From assembly GCA_014381745.1 (NCBI GenBank), contig JACNLA010000028.1, positions 1-64,000 on the forward strand: DNA of 64,000 nt. The letters run 5' to 3'. Within the stretch, counting starts at the first letter, position 1. Every line of letters starts with the position of its first letter. The stretch is from Actinomycetota bacterium. Its GTDB lineage: Bacteria > Actinomycetota > Acidimicrobiia > Acidimicrobiales > MedAcidi-G1. A model generated the notes under the pieces. That model was not told the DNA's origin and made no database searches. It saw nothing but the letters and a program-made list of their open reading frames with translations. Below are positions 60,703-64,000 of this stretch, piece by piece. The translations under genes and the position numbers were made by a program.

Positions 60703-61289
60703 CCACCCGCACAGGATCCTGTCAACGCAATACCAGCGAAACCGCTGTAGAGGTCGAGGTTCACCTCGACGGGGGGCCCGTTGTTGCATCCACCGGGATC
60801 CCCTTCTTTGACCACATGCTCGATCAGCTTGGCCGACACGGTGGACTTGGCCTGAGCGTCGAGTGTCGTGGAGACCTGGAGATAGACGCGCACCACACGG
60901 TCGAAGACGTCGGGATCGCCCTCGGAACCGCCTTCGCTGAGGCTCTTGGAGACAAGGCGGGAGTGAGGCGCTTTGCCTCCAACAGGGTGCCGCTCGACGA
61001 GGCTCTCATAGACGTGTCGCTGGACCTGTCCGGCCGGCCGTTCCTGCACTACGAAGTTGCCTTTCCCGGCCAGAAGATTCTTGGCGATCCGCCGTTCGAT
61101 CCGCAGTTGATCGAGGAGTTCTGGCGTGCTTTCAGCGTCTCGGCCGCCCTGACCCTCCACATCGAATCGATCAGGGGCGTCAACACACATCACATCATCG
61201 AAGCCGGCTTCAAGGCGGTGGCCCGCTCCCTACGTGACGCCGTGGCAGTTGAAGGCGACACCGTCCCCTCCACCAAGGGGAGCCTGTGA
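60699..61289 (+). CDS. hisB: Imidazoleglycerol-phosphate dehydratase
   Basis: A 196-residue monofunctional dehydratase. Metal-binding histidines lie in FFDHMLDQLGRHGG, DAHHTVEDVGIALG and THHIIEAGFKAVARSLRDA. It lacks the phosphatase domain of E. coli HisB, so histidinol-phosphate phosphatase must be another gene; the IMPase-family gene at 16245 is a candidate. It overlaps hisC and hisH by 4 bases each. Confidence 0.96.
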   Translation: MTTRTGSCQRNTSETAVEVEVHLDGGPVVASTGIPFFDHMLDQLGRHGGLGLSVECRGDLEIDAHHTVEDVGIALGTAFAEALGDKAGVRRFASNRVPLDEALIDVSLDLSGRPFLHYEVAFPGQKILGDPPFDPQLIEEFWRAFSVSAALTLHIESIRGVNTHHIIEAGFKAVARSLRDAVAVEGDTVPSTKGSL

Positions 61290-61921
61290 CCGAGGGGCCA
61301 CTGGTCGCTGTACTCGACTACGGCATTGGCAACCTGAGATCGGCACAGAAGGCACTCCAGCGGGTCGGAGCCGATGCCAGGCTCACCTCTGACCATGCCC
61401 TGATCGCAGATGCAGCCGGCATCGTGCTACCTGGTGTTGGCGCCTTCGGGCGTTGCGTCGAGGCTCTGGAAGTATCGGGGCTGACCGAGACAGCACTGGA
61501 GACCGCCTCTGACGCTGCGGCAGGAGGACGCCCATTTCTGGGGATCTGCGTAGGGATGCAGCTTCTCTTCGAGGAGAGTGCTGAATCCCCTGCAACCAAA
61601 GGTCTAGGGGTGATGGCCGGCAGGGTAGAGCGCCTCAGCGGAGACGTGAAGTGTCCCCAGATGCAGTGGAACCGGTTGGATGTGCTCAAGCCCGGAGAAC
61701 TCCTTGCAGGGTTGCCCGAAGAGGCCTGGATGTACTTCGTCCACGGCTATGCGGCTCCCGTCGGACCCGACACGGTGGCAACGTGTGTTTATGGCTCTCC
61801 GCTGTGTGCAGCTGTCAGGCGCGGCAACCTCTGGGGTGTGCAGTTCCACCCTGAGAAGTCGGGCACCACTGGCCTGACGCTGCTCGAGAACTTCGTCTCG
61901 ACCCTCGTGGGGGTCAGATAA
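61286..61921 (+). CDS. hisH: Imidazole glycerol phosphate synthase, glutaminase subunit
   Basis: A 211-residue class I glutamine amidotransferase. The nucleophile is C88 in FLGICVGMQLLFEES, and the His-Glu pair is in FHPEKSG. DYGIGNLRSAQKAL opens it. It delivers ammonia to HisF. GTG start; stop base shared with the hisA start. Confidence 0.96.
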   Translation: MTEGPLVAVLDYGIGNLRSAQKALQRVGADARLTSDHALIADAAGIVLPGVGAFGRCVEALEVSGLTETALETASDAAAGGRPFLGICVGMQLLFEESAESPATKGLGVMAGRVERLSGDVKCPQMQWNRLDVLKPGELLAGLPEEAWMYFVHGYAAPVGPDTVATCVYGSPLCAAVRRGNLWGVQFHPEKSGTTGLTLLENFVSTLVGVR

Positions 61922-62658
61922 TGGGAGTGGCCCTCTACCCGGCAATCGACCTGCGTGGCGGAATGTGCGTGAGGTTGCGTGAGGGTGACTTCTCCCGGGA
62001 GACCGTCTACGGGGACGACCCGGTGGAACAGGCTCTTCTCTTCCAGGCTGCTGGAGCGCCCTGGGTCCACGTTGTTGACCTTGACGCCGCTCTGACAGGC
62101 GAGCCGCTGAACCGATCGGCGCTGGCCGCCGTGGCGGGAGCCCTTGACATACCTGTCCAGGCCGGAGGGGGAGTGCGATCCACCTCGGATGCCAAAGCTC
62201 TGTTTGCTGCCGGAGTGGAGCGCGTGGTCATGGGGACAGCAGCACTTGAGGATCCGGACCTCGTTGCACGGGTGGCGGATCTTGGTTCGGTAGCCGTGGG
62301 AATCGACGTGAAGGGAACGGACGTGGCCCTCCGTGGCTGGACCCAGGGAAGTGGCCTCACCCTCCGACAGGCCGTCGATCTATTCGATCCGGCGGTGGTC
62401 TCCGCATTCGTGGTGACCCAGATACGCCGAGATGGAACCCTCGAGGGCCCGGATCTGGACCTCCTCCGAGAGACAATGAGGGCCACAGGTGTCAACGTGA
62501 TCGCCTCCGGTGGAGTTGGTCGGATCGATGATCTCGTCAACGTGGCTGAGCTGAACGAGGCTGGACGCAGGGTCGACGGAATCATCCTCGGGCGGGCCCT
62601 CTATGAGGGAGCCGTCGACCTCGAAGAGGCCCTCGCAGCGGTGGGGTCGACACCATGA
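61921..62658 (+). CDS. hisA: Phosphoribosyl-formimino isomerase
   Basis: A 245-residue TIM barrel that isomerises the ProFAR aminoaldose to the ketose. The catalytic base Asp is in [22 protein letters not shown] and [13 protein letters not shown] are phosphate-binding loops. In Actinobacteria without trpF, HisA (PriA) also does the TrpF step; because trpD is the only trp gene here, PriA activity is possible but unproven. Confidence 0.95.
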   Translation: MGVALYPAIDLRGGMCVRLREGDFSRETVYGDDPVEQALLFQAAGAPWVHVVDLDAALTGEPLNRSALAAVAGALDIPVQAGGGVRSTSDAKALFAAGVERVVMGTAALEDPDLVARVADLGSVAVGIDVKGTDVALRGWTQGSGLTLRQAVDLFDPAVVSAFVVTQIRRDGTLEGPDLDLLRETMRATGVNVIASGGVGRIDDLVNVAELNEAGRRVDGIILGRALYEGAVDLEEALAAVGSTP

Positions 62659-63428
62659 AGACGGTCAGGGTGATTCCCTGCCTGGACGTGGACAACGGGC
62701 GAGTGGTGAAGGGCGTCAACTTCGTTGATCTGAGAGATGCCGGCGACCCCGTGGAGTTGGCGCGGCGCTACGACCTCGAAGGCGCCGACGAGCTCATATT
62801 CCTCGACATAACGGCTTCATCGGACTCCCGACAGACAACCGTGGACATGGTCAGTCGTACGGCTGAGGAGGTCTTCATTCCGTTTACCGTCGGAGGAGGA
62901 ATCAGGAGCGTCGACGATGCACGGGCGATCCTGCGCGCAGGTGCCGACAAGGTCTCGGTGAACACCGCTGCCGTGGAGCATCCGAAGCTGATATCCGAAC
63001 TGGCCGCAGAGTTCGGCGAGCAGTGCGTGGTCGTGGCGGTCGACGCACGTAGGAGTACCGATGTGGACAGCGGCTACGAGGTGTTCACCCACGGCGGCCG
63101 GAGAGCCACGGGCATCGACGCCGTTGCCTGGGTTGCCCGGGCGACAGGCCTTGGGGCCGGTGAGATCCTCCTCACCTCCATGGACCGTGATGGAACCCGC
63201 GATGGCTTCGACACGCCGATGCTGCTTGCAGTCGGTGAAGCCATCAACGTTCCTCTCATTGCCAGCGGAGGAGTGGGCAGCCTTGACCACCTGATCGACG
63301 GTGCGGTGGCAGGTAGAGCCGACGCGGTTCTGGCTGCATCCATCTTCCACTTCGGTGAGCACACGATCGGCGAGGCGAAGGACCGCCTCGAGGCTGGCGG
63401 CGTGGCCGTCAGGCCGGCTCGCTGCTGA
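62655..63428 (+). CDS. hisF: Imidazole glycerol phosphate synthase, cyclase subunit
   Basis: A 257-residue TIM barrel partner of HisH. Catalytic Asp in [15 protein letters not shown] (residue 11), then [30 protein letters not shown] (second Asp) and [12 protein letters not shown]. Overlaps hisA by 4 bases. Confidence 0.96.
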   Translation: MKTVRVIPCLDVDNGRVVKGVNFVDLRDAGDPVELARRYDLEGADELIFLDITASSDSRQTTVDMVSRTAEEVFIPFTVGGGIRSVDDARAILRAGADKVSVNTAAVEHPKLISELAAEFGEQCVVVAVDARRSTDVDSGYEVFTHGGRRATGIDAVAWVARATGLGAGEILLTSMDRDGTRDGFDTPMLLAVGEAINVPLIASGGVGSLDHLIDGAVAGRADAVLAASIFHFGEHTIGEAKDRLEAGGVAVRPARC

Positions 63429-63830
63429 ATGCGGAACACATCGGGCACGCCACTGGATACCGTTCCCTCGGTGGACAAACCAGCGATAGCAGCAGTGCCA
63501 GGCCCCGCTGATGCCGACGGGCTACCCATCAAGATGCTCAACGACCGGATTCTCGTTGGCATCGATGACGCTGAAGGCGAGCGAAGGTCCTCTGGCGGCA
63601 TCCTCATTCCTGCTACGGCCCAGATGAGCCGACGTCTCGCATGGGCCGAGGTCATGGCGACGGGACCGAACGTTCGGACAATGGAGATCGGCGATCAGGT
63701 GCTGTTCAACCCTGAGGACCGCTATGAGGTCGAGGTTCGCGGAATTGACTACATCATCTTGCGTGAACGCGACATCCACGCCGTGGCCGCCCAACGCCTC
63801 GAAGAAGGCAGCACCGGTCTCTACCTCTGA
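63429..63830 (+). CDS. GroES-like co-chaperonin-fold protein
   Basis: A 133-residue cpn10-family protein. The GroES core is MLNDRILVGIDDAEGERRSSGGILIP (mobile loop region SSGGILIP), then AEVMATGPNVRTMEIGDQVLF and YIILRERDIHAV. It has an extra 35-residue N-terminus and a short C-terminal tail, so it is a divergent or specialised GroES. It directly abuts hisF and lies 68 bases before hisI. The partner GroEL cannot be seen. Confidence 0.85.
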   Translation: MRNTSGTPLDTVPSVDKPAIAAVPGPADADGLPIKMLNDRILVGIDDAEGERRSSGGILIPATAQMSRRLAWAEVMATGPNVRTMEIGDQVLFNPEDRYEVEVRGIDYIILRERDIHAVAAQRLEEGSTGLYL

Positions 63831-63898
63831 CAGGCCACGTCGACTGGGTACGACAAACTCGCTTCGGGAGAGGTCGCCCTGACCGTAGGCTGGCTGCC

Positions 63899-64000
63899 AT
63901 GAACCAGCCTTCCTCTGCCCACACGGGCCAACCGATCGACGCAACTGCCGAACAGTTGGCGGCGGTCACCTACAACGCTGACGGCCTGGTGCCGGCGATC
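63899..64000 (+). CDS. hisI: Phosphoribosyl-AMP cyclohydrolase, N-terminal fragment
   Basis: The first 34 codons of a gene cut off by the window end. It ends VTYNADGLVPAI, the start of the HisI motif (Y/F-N/D-xDGLVPAI). ATG at 63899; 68 bases after the GroES-like gene. It continues the his operon. Confidence 0.85.
   Translation, partial: MNQPSSAHTGQPIDATAEQLAAVTYNADGLVPAI

Overview
The window is GC-rich and gene-dense and carries many actinobacterial markers: a WhiB protein, MtrA/MtrB with a GerMN lipoprotein, DUF3040, SepF and a DivIVA/Wag31-type protein with no ftsA, mycothiol synthase, the proteasome activator Bpa, a SARP-type regulator and a 6C RNA. The organism is therefore an actinobacterium. 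The divergent lineage and the reduced versions of several proteins suggest Acidimicrobiia or a neighbouring class, but that placement is inference because there is no rRNA here. There are no tRNAs, rRNAs, insertion sequences, phage genes or CRISPR arrays. The region looks like core chromosome.

Layout. 1-2095 (minus): a 2-oxoacid dehydrogenase operon (E1 alpha, E1 beta, start of E2). 2096-2500: a divergent intergenic region holding a 6C-type small RNA. 2501-5704: an FMN/F420-fold oxidase, a zinc-ribbon coiled-coil protein, a membrane protein, a pentapeptide-repeat protein, the RNase P RNA (minus strand) and whiB. 5716-13392: trpD, queG, a PimB-like mannosyltransferase, a SRPBCC protein, an AlaC-like aminotransferase, glpK and pfkA. 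13396-17351 (minus): mtrA-mtrB-lpqB-like, an inositol-monophosphatase-family gene and a small membrane protein. 17405-21528: Nudix, dinB, DUF3040, ROK kinase, a small unknown and a lipoate-ligase-family gene.

21611-41107 is a long division and cell-wall (dcw) cluster: mraZ, rsmH, ftsL, ftsI, murE, mraY, murD, ftsW, murG, murC, murB, ftsQ, ftsZ, pgeF, yggS, sepF, yggT, divIVA, a lysine-tailed DksA-like gene, lspA and rluD. Most neighbours overlap by 1-20 bases, suggesting translational coupling. murF is missing from its usual place between murE and mraY. The mraZ promoter carries repeats resembling MraZ boxes. ftsZ has its own promoter and a perfect inverted repeat in its leader.

41123-50074: an Rrf2 regulator, a phosphodiesterase-like enzyme, bpa, dnaE, an unknown gene, a nitroreductase and a DUF35/thiolase pair. 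50071-50755: a compact group of two tandem DUF1059 micro-genes (one not previously obvious because it is only 57 residues), an orphan membrane-anchor frame and a divergent SARP regulator. 51546-58275: a DUF255 thioredoxin-fold protein, menaquinone genes menA and menG, rlmN, mshD and nth. 58329-64000: the histidine operon hisD-C-B-H-A-F, interrupted by a GroES-like gene before hisI, which runs off the window.

A recurring pattern is a TANNNT -10 hexamer ending 6 or 8 bases before the start codon, with no Shine-Dalgarno sequence, at alaC, glpK, divIVA, hisD, the Rrf2 gene, mshD and nth. This suggests that leaderless transcription is common here. I found no clearly new multi-gene system. The best candidates for undescribed biology are the DUF1059 pair with its SARP neighbour, the lysine-tailed DksA-like protein that has lost its zinc site, and the ten-copy nine-base repeat at the start of rluD.
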